Below are positions 31,801-46,800 of a DNA stretch of 64,000 bases, piece after piece (within the stretch, counting starts at the first letter, position 1; every line of letters starts with the position of its first letter). The position numbers and the translations under genes were made by a program. The notes beneath the pieces were generated by a model, which made no database searches, was not told the origin of the DNA, and saw nothing but the letters and a program-made list of their open reading frames with translations. This DNA is from Hydractinia symbiolongicarpus (Eukaryota > Cnidaria > Hydrozoa > Anthoathecata > Hydractiniidae): contig NC_079887.1 in NCBI RefSeq assembly GCF_029227915.1, forward strand, positions 16,553,650 to 16,617,649, given 5' to 3'.

Positions 31801-34800
31801 ACAGGCTACATAATGGTATCTATGTAGATGGTTTTGTTGTTTTGATCCCACGCGTCTGTTGTATTTCTGATAACAATGATTTCGAGTTGTAGAGCATTGT
31901 GAGTATTCATGAAAATAGGACAACAAAAATACATGGCTTAAGCATATGCAGCGTCTTCTTTTTAAGTATAGAACGTAGTTTCTTTATGAAAATATATCTT
32001 CTCTGTAATTACAGGTTCTAGAGTATCCAAAAAATAAGAAATAACTCAATTCTCAAGCATTTTAAAATTATGTGTCTCTATTTCTGGCGCACAAATTAGA
32101 TGCTCCCAAAATCAGTATACCGATGTCCAATAAACACCATGTCGTTTATTGAAAAATGAAGATTGTGGGTGTGGCGTTTATTAGAGGGCTGCGTTTATTA
32201 CAAAAGGTAAAACTTAGAGATACAAAAAAACATGTTTAAAGAATGTTCTTTTTCTTAAGTAAAATATTAAAAATAGAAAAACAAAAGTTAAAAAATGATT
32301 TACAAAACGTCAATATCGTGTCGCCATCCTAATCTTCGTCTACGACATGAAAGCTTTCCCTAATGTCTGACTGTTATTTCGAAGGGATTACTAGATGATT
32401 GATCTTCATCTAAACCTTCTGTTGCTTGTTCCAATAAAGCAGCTCCACTTGAACAGGACAACTCTCTTTTGAAGCAATGGATTTGCCAAACCTCGGACCC
32501 ATCCACAAGTAAATTTAAGCCACATTACTTAAAGGATTTGACAATCATATCGCTACTCAACCCATTCTATGCTTCCAAGTAAAACTCAAGCAAAAATTCT
32601 TTATGACGAACTGTTGAAAAGGAAAAGCAATATTCGTTTTTATCTTTATCTGTAGAAGGATTTGTAAACAGAAAACAAGTTAACTATTATAAACTCCGTT
32701 TTCATTGTTTGGTTTATTTTTCTAATAAAATGCCACATCCATGATGCAGCGTTTTAATAGGAGGCGGCATTTATTTCAACTACCTAGCTAGAAGTCTGGC
32801 GTTTGATAAAGGGCGGTGTTTGTTAGAGGAAACATGGTACGTGTCTTTTGGACAAATTATTTGTTCAGTCTTAAGACTTTAAATGATCTAAAATTATAAG
32901 CAAGGTCTTTTGCTAACATAATAAACTAGGAATGTTGAATCAGTTGGCTCTGAACGATGTTTTGTTTAATAGATGTCCCATAATTTGGCCCAAAAAACCT
33001 TTTGCACACTTTCAAACTAAATATCTACACCATCTTTCTGGCCTCAGGATCTAAAAAGACTGTTGTCAGCTGTTAGCTCAGTTTGTAACCCATCCACTCG
33101 ACGAAACATGTTTGTTTCATCACAATTCAAGGAAAATGAACACAATAAAAAAACAAACTACAGGTTGTTATTTCAATATTTACATGATTTTTTTGTAAAC
33201 AATTTAGTATTTTGGTCAGATTTGCTTTATTTTTAGTCAACGTGTAGAACTTCAAAGTTGGTTGATGGTTGCTTATTTTATTTAACTAAGTGTCGTAATT
33301 TATGTAAGAAGGGAAAAAAGAAAAGTATCTTTGGTAAAAGAAAGGTCTTGAAAATAAAGTCAAGGTTTATCAAAGATGCTATTTGGAATTTTTGTTTTGA
33401 AATGTCAGATGTGAGCATCGTCAGACCGTTACCCAGCTATCACATCACAAGGTAGATAATACTAGGTTGAGGATGGCTAGTGTAAATGTTGGTACTCTGA
33501 GAGGTAGAGCAGGTGAAGTAGTTGAAATGTTAGAACGTAGATCTGTTGATATGTGTTGTGTTCAGGAAGTTAGGTGGAGAGGAGCTTCAGTGAGATTTGT
33601 GGAAGGTAGGAGGGCAAGGTATAAGCTTTTTTGGATTGGTAATAGTGATGGATATGGAGGAGTTGGCATATTCGTTGCAGAGAAGTGGGTAGAAAAAGTA
33701 ATAGATGTTATGCGTGTTAATAGTCGTATTATAGTGATAAAGTTTTTGATAGGTAATAGGATTGTCACTTTTCTGTCAGTTTATGCTCCACAGTGTGGAC
33801 TCAGTGAGGAAGATAAAGATAAGTTTTATGATGAGTTAATAGCAGTCACATCAAAGTTTGGAGACACTGAACTTGTCATGGTGGGCGGCGACTTTAATGG
33901 TCATGTTGGGAAGTCATCTGAAGGTTATAGAGGTGTGCATGGAGGCTATGGATTTGGGAGCAGAAATAAGGAAGGGGAGAGATTGCTTGAGTTTGGAATG
34001 GCAACGGACATGGTGGTTTGCAACACATCATTCAGTAAGAGACAGAGTAGGCTGATAACATATGAGTCAGGTGGTTGTAAGACACAGATAGATTACTTTT
34101 TGGTTAGAAAGTCAGACAAGAAAGTGGTGAAGGACGTGAAAGTTATATCGGGGGAAGAGTGTGTTTCCCAGCATAGGTTGCTGGTTTGTGATATTATCTT
34201 GAAGAGTGTCAGAGAAGCCAAGAGAAAGTACAGGCCCCGTCGAAAAGTCTGGAAGCTGAAGGAAGAGATTGTAGCAAGACAATTTAGTGCAAAAGTTCAG
34301 CAGTTAGCCTACAATAGTCAATGTGATAGTGACAATGTTGAAAGTACTTGGACTACTTTGAAGAATTGTCTTCTAGAAGCTTCTGATGATACCTGTGGGT
34401 GGACGAAAGGACCAGCTAGACATAGACAAACCTGGTGGTGGAATAATGAGGTTGACCAGTGTATAAAGGAAAAGAGGAAACTTTGGAAAGAGTGGAAGTC
34501 AGGTGGTAGTAAAAATATTTACTTAGAAGCTAAGCGTCGGGCTCGTACAGCAGTGTATAAGGCAAAATCAGAAGCAGAGAGAAACAGATTTGCAGATGTG
34601 TTAAGAAGGGAAGACCAGCGCAATGAGGTATTCAAGATAGCAAAGCAAATGAAGAAGACTAATCAAGATATTGTAGGTGAGAAGTGTATACGTAATGATG
34701 AAGGTGTTTTGGCTAGCACAGAGGAGGAGAAAAGGGTAGCTTGGAAGAATCATTATCAGAGGTTGCTTAACACTGAGTTTGATTGGGACGAGGATAATTT

Positions 34801-37800
34801 GTCTGATGATGATGTCGTAGAAGGGCCAGCCATGCAGATCAAGACAGAATGGGTAGTGGAGGCTATTAGGAAAATGAAGATTGGCAAGGCTGCAGGAGTA
34901 TCAGGTATTGTTGCAGAGATGGTAAAAGCATCTGGATATATTGGAGTTGAGCTTATTACAAGTCTTGCTAACCAGATTATAAAGGATGGTGCTATTCCGA
35001 GTGAGTGGCAGTCGAGTGTAATAGTGAATTGTTTCAAGGGCAAGGGTGATGCATTAGAAAGGAGTAACTATAGAGGTTTGAAGTTGGTTGATCAAGTAAT
35101 GAAAGTTATTGAAAGAGTGATTGATAAGTTACTTAGAGAAAGAATTGATATAGATAAGATGCAATTTGGTTTTGTTCCAGGGCGTGGCACTACAGATGCA
35201 ATATTTTTACTCAGACAGCTTCAGGAAAAGTATTTAGGAAAGAGAAAGAATCTCTATTTTGCCTTTGTAGATTTAGAGAAAGCTTTTGATAGAGTGCCAC
35301 GTAAAGTTATTTGGTGGGCTATGAGAAAATTAGGTGTGGATGAGTGGCTAGTTACGATGGTTCAGTCTATGTACAGCAATGCTAGAAGTCGTGTCAGGAT
35401 TAACGATTCACTTAGTGATGAATTTAGTGTAAATGTTGGTGTACATCAGGGTTCTGTACTTAGTCCTTTGTTGTTTATTCTAGTCTTAGAAGCGCTGTCG
35501 ATGGAGTTCAGAACAGGTTGTCCATGGGAGTTATTGTATGCAGATGATTTGGTTCTCATAGCAGAGTCGATGGAAGAATTAGTTGAAAAGTTTGAGAAGT
35601 GGAAGAAAAGACTAGAAGAGAAAGGGCTGAAGGTAAACACAGCAAAGTCTAAAGTCATGATAAGTAGCATTGCAGCCAAGTGTGACCTTGTAGTTGGAAA
35701 GTGGCCTTGTGGAGTTTGCAGGAAAGGGGTTGGTAGTAACTCAATTTTTTGTCAGACTTGCAAGCATTGGGTACATAAGAAGTGCAGTAGTATTAGTGGA
35801 AGGTTAAGAGCTGGCATACAGTTTGTATGCAAGCGTTGCAAAGGTGAGATTATAGAGAATGAAGTATTTCCAGCTTTAATGATGTACAACAGTGGCTCGT
35901 TAGAGATAGTTAAGAACTTCTGTTACTTAGGTGATATGTTGGGCAGTGAAGGGGGTGTTGGAAGAAGTGTTACTTGCAGGATAGGTTCTGCTTGGAAGAA
36001 GTTTAGAGAGTTACTTCCTTTATTGACTAGCAGAGTTCTGTCAATTGAGGTAAAAGGTAGGTTGTATGAGGCCTGTGTAAGAAGTGTTATGTTGTACGGT
36101 AGTGAGACATGGGCAGTGAAGCAGGAAGATCTTGACCGTTTAGAAAGGAATGATATGAGAATGGTTAGGTGGATGTGTAATGCCAGTCTGAGAGACAGAA
36201 AGAGTTCAGATGAGCTAAGAAGCAGGCTAAGTCTCTGTAGAATTAAAGATGTTATCCAGATAAGAAGATTGAATTGGCTGGGGCACTTGGAAAGAATGGA
36301 GGAGGATAATTGGGTAAGAAAGTGTAGAGACTTGATAGTTCCTGGGGCAAAGCCCAGAGGCAGACCGAGAAAGACTTGGCAGGAGGTTATAAGGACAGAC
36401 TTAATAGAGAGGAAGTTGAGTTTAGATCTAACACAGTCTAGATCAGATTGGAAGAGGGTCATTAATATACCCCGTCCAACCCATGCTAGCATGGAAAACG
36501 GACGTTAAGCCGAGAATGATGATGATGATGATGATGATGATGAAAGCAGTCTCTTTTTTTTGCGTTGCTTGTGCTTATATTTGTACAGAAGTGCAGTTGT
36601 TAAATAATTTTTCAAATCCAGCTCACTTGCTTAATGAGTTGTATATAAAAAAATGTGTAATTATGTGTCAGTCATTTTTAATGTATGCAGCATACAGGAA
36701 GCTTTAGACCAACATTTTTTACAACTATTGGTTTAAGTGATGGAATCTGCGTTTAATGAAGATTTTTATCACATTCTTATAAAGATTATTCTAATCTTCT
36801 TAATGATATAACAAAATTAATTGTAAGTAAAATTCCTATCCCAAGTAGGCTAAATTGAGCAAAAATATTTTTCTCCCAACAAACCCACTATGAGTGATTG
36901 TGCAATTGGCGTGTTATTTGGATGGAAATAATATACTTGTGGCATCCAGGCCATTTTGCAAGATTTAAGGTGGGTGTGCGATGGATCACACACCTCAACA
37001 AATCCTTGCGTGTGTGCAGTGTACATGTGTGCAATGCGCATGCAATCTTACAAAATTATTTGCAAGAGGTAAAAAGTAAAAACAAAATTCCTTTTACCCT
37101 GTACACCGCACAGGGATACTGTTTTGGAGTTGGGAACATACAAAGATCAAGTTCCATGAAAGTTCATGGCCAGGAATTCAAACCCATGTACAAATAATTG
37201 CAAGTGAAGTCATTAATTAAACTTTGTAACTACTTGTGGAACAAATAATATTTAATGTAAATTAAATGACAAAAATTTGAACAGTGGCTAACAACGGTAT
37301 TTAACCTTACAATGCTAACAACACTAACCATGGATAATGAAAATCATTACTTAAAATAATATTCCATTATTGTCAAAGATTTTTTGTTTTTTTTCTTATT
37401 TTATTTTAGTTATTTTTTTAAGTTTAATTCTCCAAAAGGCAATTATAAAAAAATTAAAATATTGTAGTAAGTTTTTATAAAACTTGAATTATCAAATCCC
37501 AAAAATGCTACTAAACGGAACATAAATATCACTGTATTTTTTAACAATATTTAATAATAGTCCAGCCACTATGCAACACAATTCGATTAAATAGGCTTCC
37601 GAAAATTAAGATTAAAGTCAACGATAAGACCTTCTTTAACTTTACATCTTTCATTGTTCTTTAACTTTCCTTTTTGCTTTTTTGTTTTTTTCTATTATCT
37701 GGGAAAATTCACATAAAAAAGCATTGATTTGTGTGTGCGATTGATCGCAAGCCTAAACAATTTTGCAAGTAATGTGGGGGCGTGCAAATGTAAGCCTCTC

Positions 37801-40800
37801 ACGAAATGGTCTGGTCATCATAGTTTATGAAAAAATTTTTATGTTAAAATAGTGGAGGGTGGTATTATAGTAAATAACACTAGCTGTTAGCCCTTGTAAA
37901 AATCCATTGCAATTAACTGTTGTACAAAATTCTTATGTACTACAAGTTCACTGTCACATCTGTGACTCTTAATACCATATGTACGTTGTTGTGATAAACA
38001 CTCACATGGAAATTTACAGTGCTTAATATCGATTTTTGTTATACATGGTTATAAACCAGGGATCCCTTGAAAAAGTTAAGCCAACTAAATAAATTATCAA
38101 TGAATACTACGGTTTGCATGACAACAGTCACAAAACTGCAGTACAGTAGCTGACGAGAAAATAGTGACTTGATACTTGCCAGAGATGTATCAACTGTTTG
38201 ATACATCTCTGGCAAGTCACATCTATTTGTAACAGGAAGTTCTTCCAAACAAGCGGCCCATTTATGTGGTAAAACATGCTGATTCAGCATTATATAATGT
38301 AACAACAGCAAGCCAAAACTAATATTTCCATGATATAATTAAATTCAAAAATAAAAGATATATCTTATGCAACAAAAATCCTAGAAATATTTTATCTAGG
38401 ATTTTTTTGCATAAGATTTTTTCATTAAAAAGAGACAAGATTACTGAAACTTAATTTTTATTTTTTTATTTTAGTCAGAGGCAAATCCATACCAATATGA
38501 TAAGCATGTAGAGCTGATTACAGCTCTTCGAGCATCAGGAGATCTTGATCAGTTGCGAAACGCAAGAGAAAATATGTCAAACATTTATCCATTAACTGAA
38601 GGTTAGTACAGTACATATTTCAGAGTTTTGTTTAATAAAAAAATTTTTCATTGCATTAACATGTTTTAACAGAGGGTTGCATTTTAATATTTTGTAGTTA
38701 CCTTACATTGTAGTTTGTTTTTCTTTAACCAAGATTTTGTAGCAAAGCATTCTTTTAAATTCCAAATCTAGGCCAGTTTGCCATATTCAACCAATTAATG
38801 CTCTGGGCGTATATTTATTTATGAATTTAACCTGAGCGCTTATTTAGAAGGCTGCAAATATAATAAAAAACATTGTTGTGCCAGTCATTCATCGCACTTA
38901 TAAATCTGTTGGCTATTATGCGTCATTTTAATTTCTATACATCGCACATGGAAATTTATTATTCAAAATCACATGTTTATTAATTCTAAATACCTATCCT
39001 AAGTGTGTTTAGGCATGGGTGACTATTCAAAAGGGGCCTTAACTAAGTTTAACCCTGGGTGTTTATTAGAGTAGTAGTGCTTGTTTGATTGTTAACACTT
39101 AATCGATGTCTTAAGTGGCAGTATCTTTTTTTCCTGACAATTTGTTTTTTAAGGTTTTTCACAAGGTGGCTTTTTAAAATGCACTTTCTTTCCTTGTGTC
39201 AAATTGTTATGTATCTATTTAATTTATCTAGAATTATGGATGGATTGGTTTCAAGATGAACTACCATTGGCTGTTATACCTGAACAAAAACAATTTATAG
39301 TCTCAAAGTTTGAACTGGCAGTTAAAGATTATGCTTGTAAGTACTTTACTTTTATACTAATTTTTTGCTGCTGCAATCCCTGCTACGTAGGGACTTATTC
39401 AAGAGTGGCAGCTTATTTTGCGAGAAAAAAGTTCAGGTGGTGCTTCTTTGAGTGTGAGAATGCTGATTTTAAGATCAAATCTAGGGAACCTCCAATAATC
39501 CTCTTACAAAACAACTATGGCTAGTCTGTTTTAAATAATATTTCTGTACATTGTTCACGGTGTACCTTTGAGCACAAGACTAGATTCACAATTTTAACAA
39601 AATACTTCAAGTAAAGCCTATAATAGAAACAAAACCAAAATATTGTATTTTCAAATTTAACATTTTTTTAGTTAGGAATATATACAAATTTAGTTGCATA
39701 TAATTCAGATAATTATACACGGTTTTCGTATGAATTTTCTACCAAAAATCACACAAATTTTCATACAAATTGTATTTTAATTTGCCAATATGAATTGTCA
39801 TACCGAATTACTGGCATATTTAGGCTCATGTTATACCAGCGTATTTAGGCTCATCATTTTTAGGCTCATCGAAATGATGAGCTTAAATACGCTGTATTTT
39901 GTTCTAAAATCACCAAAATCAATTGCAAAACTTAAACAACAGCGTATTGTGATTGAAAGTAGTCCAAACCTGATTGTATAAAAATTAATGAATGTTGATT
40001 CTGTTCTGAAATTGTCAAAAACCAATTGTAAAACGCTTAAAACATGCCGTATTTTGTTTGAAAACAGTTAAGACGCAATCATACAAAGCTTAATCAAGGT
40101 CGTCAATTTATGATATGTGATTTTGTATCCACTTTTAAAAAAGTTTGTATAACCAGAAATAATATACATAAATTTTCCCTTTTTTTATACAAATTTCCGT
40201 AACTATATTTCAAAATAAATTTTTATAGCACATGCCCTTTTTTTGTCCAAATTTATGCAAATTTTGTAGATAACCAAAGCAAGTGAAGTAGTTTAAAAGT
40301 ATAGATGGATATACACAAAATCTTTATTTTATTGATATTCTTCTTCTTCATCAATTTTATCTTCATCAATTGTATAATTTTATTGTGCAATATTTTGTTT
40401 ATTTTCTTAATATATCTACTCCTAACAGATACAAGGTTTTACAGGTAACAGTTTATAATTTATTTTATGCCCAAAAATTTTTTAGCTATAAAGATCTGGC
40501 ACGAATACTGTCAATATATGATGAATAACATCGAATCTCCAGCCGATATTGAACGAGCTCGAAACGTATTCGAAAGTGCTATTACATCAGTTGGATTGCA
40601 TGTGACAGAGGTAGCCAAATTAACAAAATGTTTTTTTACTAGAGTCTTTATCTTTCCAAGTAAACTTTTTAGTATTAGAATATTAGCCCTATATTTGTTG
40701 TACTGATTCACATAACTGGCACATCTTCTTTCAATACACATAATTTTTCATTTATTAACTTTATGAAATATGACTAGCTCCAAAATACTTTTATGCTTCA

Positions 40801-43800
40801 GGGCTCCTCAATTTGGGATGGATATCGTGAATTCGAAATTGCCATATTGGATTCCTATCAAGTAAGCAACGGTCCATTTAGTATACTTTTGATGAATTAC
40901 CGTATTTCCTCTAATAAGAGGCCCCTCAAATACTGGAACCACTTCTTATAGGTCTGTTGTAGAGTTAAAAGACCCACCCCTTTAAATGCTAGCCCTCTTC
41001 TAATTGTTAACCCCTTTTTAAGATTGGGCCAAATTAATAGTACACCTGTCTTATATTAGAAACAGTATAATTTAAGCTCCTGATTTGCAGCGCCATTGAC
41101 TTAGTAGTAGAGGTAGGAAAATGCAATTTAACTTGAGTGAAAGAGCTATTTTGCCTACAATATTATGAATTACAGAATCATTGGGCCAATGAAATAGAAG
41201 TCTTTTTTATTATCTTTATTTCATTCTGCAAAATTCTCATAACTTGGCATTCTTTCTTACTAATATTGGCAGTAAGGATGCATACAGACAAAGGACAACA
41301 AGTTCTATTTCTCACTTTCTTTTTCCTTTAATTTTGGCTTTCACTTGTGTATCTTTGTGGGCCTTCGAGAAGTAAAAAAGAAGCATAGACATATTGGGAC
41401 ATGACGAATTCATTCCTGTAAACACCAACGACATAAGCATCGTGAAGTTTGGCCTCTGCAAGAAAATCCTCTTTGAACGAACAAAAGTTCTCCTTTTGAA
41501 GGTGTCCATATTCTTCAATAAACATGATGCACTCTTATGACAGTTGAAAACTGTAAACAACATTGTATCTTGAAGTTACATTCCAAAGCACAAACCATTT
41601 TTTGTTGCTAAACATTTAAATGTCTTGGCAAAGTTCAAATTTTTTAGTGAAGTTTGAATGTTATTCGAATGTTTTGGTAAAGTTCGAACGCTCTGCAAAA
41701 ATATCAACGTTTAGTTGCATGCTTCCTTTCTTGGTGTTGAAGTACAGTCAGGCAGAAGAAAAAGGGAAGTGTTATACACTCTCATTTAAAATAGAGGTTA
41801 GTAAATATGCTAGGGAACACAGAAATCACCCTGTTGCATGGAAATTTAACATTTCAACAAAGATGGTTTCACTATTGGTGAAAACACCACGATGCTATCA
41901 CGAAAACCCTTTATGACCACATCAAAGGCAAGTATAAAAAAAGAATATCGGGAGGTGGAAGGTCTTTTGCAATGGAAGGATTAGATGAAAAATATAAGAT
42001 GGATACTCCATCAAAGTTCGAGACATCTATATGTGTTTAAGAAAACTGATTACACAAAAATCAAAAATGATTTATGATGAAAGTTGCAGGGATGATGACA
42101 AGAAGGAAGGTTTTGTTGCTTCCAGGGGATGGCTTGAAAAACTCTCAAGAGAAATGGACTATCCCTGCTCACTTAATTGATAGGTTAATATCGTATATCC
42201 TTCAGGCTTGCCATTTAAAGAAATGCTTCTTCAGGCAATATACTTGCAATGGTTTGAATTATATGGTTTCTGAGACAACGGTTGAACAAGAAATCTACAG
42301 GACATAAAAAAGTTCTTGTTTCTGTGTACTTACAGCCAGAGGTGATAGCACTAAGCTTAAGCCCTTTATTGTTTTTTATACTGCTGTCAAGGAATTTCAA
42401 GCTTTGCATGAAAGTTTAGGAATAAGTGTGTTGTACATTGTATAAAAATGCTTGGATGAATGAGGAGCTGACCCAAAAGTGGGTTAAACAGGTTTTGGGA
42501 GTGTTTGCCATATGATAGACAATGTTAAATCAGGCTTAAATAAAAATCACGATTAAATAAAATCAAAATATTGTACCAAATATTTACAAGTGCCAGACCC
42601 TTGTTAGAACAAATCTTTTAAAGCAAACTGTACCGAAAAGTGCTACAACTGGTTGGCTAATGGACAGCATAAACGTGGGTGCAGCGAAACTCAAGGAGCT
42701 ACTAGGAATTTTAGAGGAACTGAACCTTGGCAATCCTTTTAAACTCACTGACGACTCAGGTGTCCACAACTCTGCGCCATAAGAATTAACAATTTACTTG
42801 GACTCGTAAATGGACTCAGACATTGATATTGCATTTTTTAATTTTATTTCCCCTCCTCATTCTAGAAATATGAGACCCCCTCTTATACTAGCGTCCTTCT
42901 AATTATAGCCCCCTCTCACAGGCGTCTTCAAGTAATAGAAGACAGGTCTTATATTAGAGGAAATTGGTACTGGTACTTTTCATTTCACAAATTTTGACAA
43001 TAACAAGCAGAGGAATTAGAAATGTCTACTATAACTTATCAATAGGTTAGTTGATGAAGTTCAATAGACCGATTGGTTACATCTATTAAAGTTGTGTGTT
43101 GCGAGAGTATTAGCCTAAATTACAGTTTAAATAGTTACTATCTATATAAAAAAATCATTTCTTAGAAAATGTATGGTGCAAGTTTTTATGTTTTTTCATT
43201 GGTACTTTACCTTTTCATCTTGAAATTTGTTAGTGCTAAGACAAACACACAAAGCTTTCAGATTTTTTACTTTTAAAACTTCTTTAAAATTTCTCTTCTT
43301 TAAAATAGTTTCTAATTTGAAAATGTTTTCTTTGTATTGTACCAATAGGCTTGTTTGTTATATTGTAGCAATTGCAAGATTCTGGTGATACAGTGGGAAT
43401 GGATGCAAAAGTGTGAGTATAACACTTGACCATAACGTAGGCATTTGTGTAATATTGTATTCTCAGGACCTGTATGTGTTGAGATTTTGAGGTTACCTCA
43501 AAAGGATTATCATCAAGACAATAAATTTTTCTATTTTCTTGCGGAAGAAACAGTTAATTGAGGTGACCTTAAAACTAAGTTATCAATGACAACAATTTAA
43601 AAATTGTTCAGCATATTGCATTCAATTGTTTATTATATTTATTCTTCAGACTTTTTAATCATTGCTTGTGCTATGTTTCTTCTTAAAGACAACAAGGCAC
43701 CTGTTAGACTATGTTGTAATAAGTGTCAATCATACGTTACTCATAATTTTATTAGCATGTTTTGGATAGATAGCACTAAGTTCTTTCATGGTGATTAAAA

Positions 43801-46800
43801 CAAAGAATGTATTTTTCTTAAGTATTTTATCAGCACTCCTTAACCTTTTCAATTCTTGCATTTACTACTTCTAGACAAAGTCAAATTGAACGCATATCAT
43901 ACATTTTTCGAAGACAACTCTCTGTGCCACTGCTAGGTAACAATTTTTTCAATTTTAATCTCTTCTATTCTCATAAATTCACAAGTAAAAGTTTATGACA
44001 GTGACAGTGGAATAGTCCCTACAACATGTGTGCCGCCTCCTATATAAAATGATAAACCATTAAGGAGGAATATTCTTTTTATGATGTAGCAATTCTACTA
44101 CCAGAAATTATTTCACACTGCCTTGTTTGTATTAGTTGGAGAAGGAGTTGCTTTTAATAATTTTAAACTTTGTTTGGAAATTCAAAGCATTAAATGTTGC
44201 AAGATTTAAAAGTTCTGCCAAACGAAGGCAAGACACCTTTCGGCAAACGGTTAACGTTATGCACAAGTTGAATTCTTAAATTCACTGAAAACTTTGATTT
44301 GGCTGGCTTCAACAGGGGCAAAGTTTAATTTGGAAAAGACTTTGGAAAAGGGTTTAAAAGGCAATGAAGGAAAAAGTCATTTGTTTTAAGCTCTTTTTTA
44401 ACTTTTCTCGTTTCTAATACAGATAGTAGAAATTTAAAAAATGTTTGCACAGTTTATGACAAATGTCCAAGCATTTCATCTTACGCATAGTTGTAATTTT
44501 ATTATACCAAGGCCTTGCTTAAGAGTTGTTATTTCATTTTTTTGATGGGGTATTATTTGTCTCTCCTATAGTTTAATACGGAAAAATGTGCAAATTTAGT
44601 GGACTGAAAATACTGCAATACTGTTTAAAATTTTAGAAGCAAATGTTTTCAGATGTTTTATAGATGTTTACAGTAACAATCTACGTTTTTGCTATAAAAT
44701 GATTTTCAGGCGTTAGTTTTCATTTAAACATTTGTTCTTTTTTTTGAATGCCCAGCTTCGATTATGTATCAGAAATTTTCATTGCACTCTTCCATTGGAA
44801 TCTACAACTTACAATTTTACTTGATGATTATCATATCTTCTTTTTCATTCTCTTCCCACCCTACTAATTTTTTAATTAGAAATATGTTTTAACATATAAA
44901 TTAGTGTTTACAAGTTTTTCCTGATTCATATATTTAAGGGATCCTGAGGTACTTTTAATAGTTGGACTCATCTGAAAGATTTGCCTGAGAAATGAGAGAT
45001 ATATTTGCTTTTTGTTAAAATTTCATGTAACTTCAGATATAGCTTTTTAAATATATATTTTTCTTGTCGCTGGACCGCCATCTTGTTTATCTTCGACCTT
45101 CCTCTTTGTTAAAAATTTTCATTCTAGCTCCAGTCTTTTTAGTGGCAGGTGACCCTGTTACGTATTATTTCAGTAGCGCTTTAATTATTACTCACTGCAT
45201 AGCCAGAACATATACCTCCGCACAGGAAAGTGAAACGAAAGCTCTCTATGAACAACTATTTTTTTAAGTTCTTTACAAACGATTATTTTTTTTAAAAAAA
45301 TAGAAATAATTCTGCATATGTTCTCACATAGCTGAGCAATCAAACGAAAAATAAAATGTGCATGATTTTTATTTCAAAGGACTTTTATTTAAGACGCAGG
45401 TTGTGAAAGTTACTGATCATTCAACATGTGACACATTTGTGTATGGTTTTTATTTCAAAAGGATATATTTTGGAAGTCAAATATAAGTAACAAAATATCA
45501 AGGTGTGACTATAACCCCATAAAAAGTTATAAAAAAAGTTAAAGGGGGGGAGGGGCTGCATCACCCGTCCCCCTCCAGCACGAATAGGATTAAGGGCGGT
45601 TACAACCTTTGTAATTTGAGACGACACTCGCATTTGCCGAGGTAATTACCGACATATTTTCAAAACGTACCTTCGTGTTGGCAATAATTTGATGTGGTAA
45701 AATCGGAGGTAAAAGTCTCTAGGCCTTGTGCGATCAGACGCAGCGCTTAAAATAAATATTTGACCACTGCCGGTCATACTGACCTGGAGATCCAAAATGG
45801 CCGGTCAAAAATATATGTGATTCCTTGCGAAACGGTTTTAATTACGAAATTTGATATTTATTCCACTTTGATGTTTTAAATTATTCTTATGCCTCCCTGA
45901 TGAAATACAATTCCCATTGACCTACCTTCACGTTGATGTACTTCGTCAATGCACAATGAACGATAATTAGTCAACTTTTGCTTCCTTGCGCTCATAAAAG
46001 CAAGCTGCCTGGGAACTAGGTTGCACATGGCACACTGCCAACGTAAAACATGAAGTTACCGCAGTTGCTTCGGCAAAGAAATTGCTGACGTTATTTTGTT
46101 GTGAAATTTAAATGAATACCACGATCAAAAACGGTTTGTGTTTTTTATGAAGAACATAAGGTATAGAGAACATTAAAGTCGGCCACTTTCCTTCATGCTG
46201 ACACTCTTATGCTCGGCTGGTGCATTACACTGAGACTCAAACGAAAGACGGAAGACCATTTGGAACCATGCCACAAGTCAGTCCGACCTTCATTGTCACA
46301 GAGAATACTGCGAGAAGAGTGCGCACCCTTGCAAGTTAAATATAACTGGAACATGGGAGAGGTTAGGTGTCCTGTATCTTAATACAGCTTTCGGACGAAT
46401 GTTCTCGTAATGTAATACCAAAGAAAAAACATGTTAAATAAAGTTTAAAAAATCTTTTTAAAAGGGGAAATAGAAATCAAATATGTTTAGTAATAATAAG
46501 CAAAAAAAAAATGTACTTCAAGTCATTTTTTTCTTTGATTTTTAGTATAGTAAATAATTTCTTTATACAAACATTACAGACATTCCAGGTGCTCATTATT
46601 GAAGTGACTAAAGTGTTTTTGGTGCATGATTGAAAACACTGCTCCATTGTCCATATGAAAAAATGTGTAGGAATCAATGGTAAATAAATGTGAAGCAAGA
46701 TTATTACCTATTCTTAATAGAAGATAAATAAATTTTTTTTTGCGAAGCAAGGAATCGATCGCCGGTCAGTCTGACCGCTCGTAACGTGATCCTGACGGTC

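Larger units (their letters stand above)
40900..42967 (+). mobile_element. Pogo/Tigger-like DNA transposon, 2.07 kb, in SART3 intron 5
   Basis: Ends ccgtatttcctctaataaga and, inverted, ccaatttcctctaatataag are flanked by TA (40898-40899 and 42968-42969). Subterminal repeats of cccctcttctaatt resemble those at 13.5 kb and 32.1 kb. It contains the broken transposase 41747-42782 on the plus strand and a short possible HIRAN-like ORF on the minus strand. It begins 38 bp after exon 5. Confidence 0.75.

Noticed and set aside
35923-36492. 189-codon minus-strand ORF
   Set aside because: It is antisense to the conserved retrotransposon ORF and has no domain; a shadow frame.
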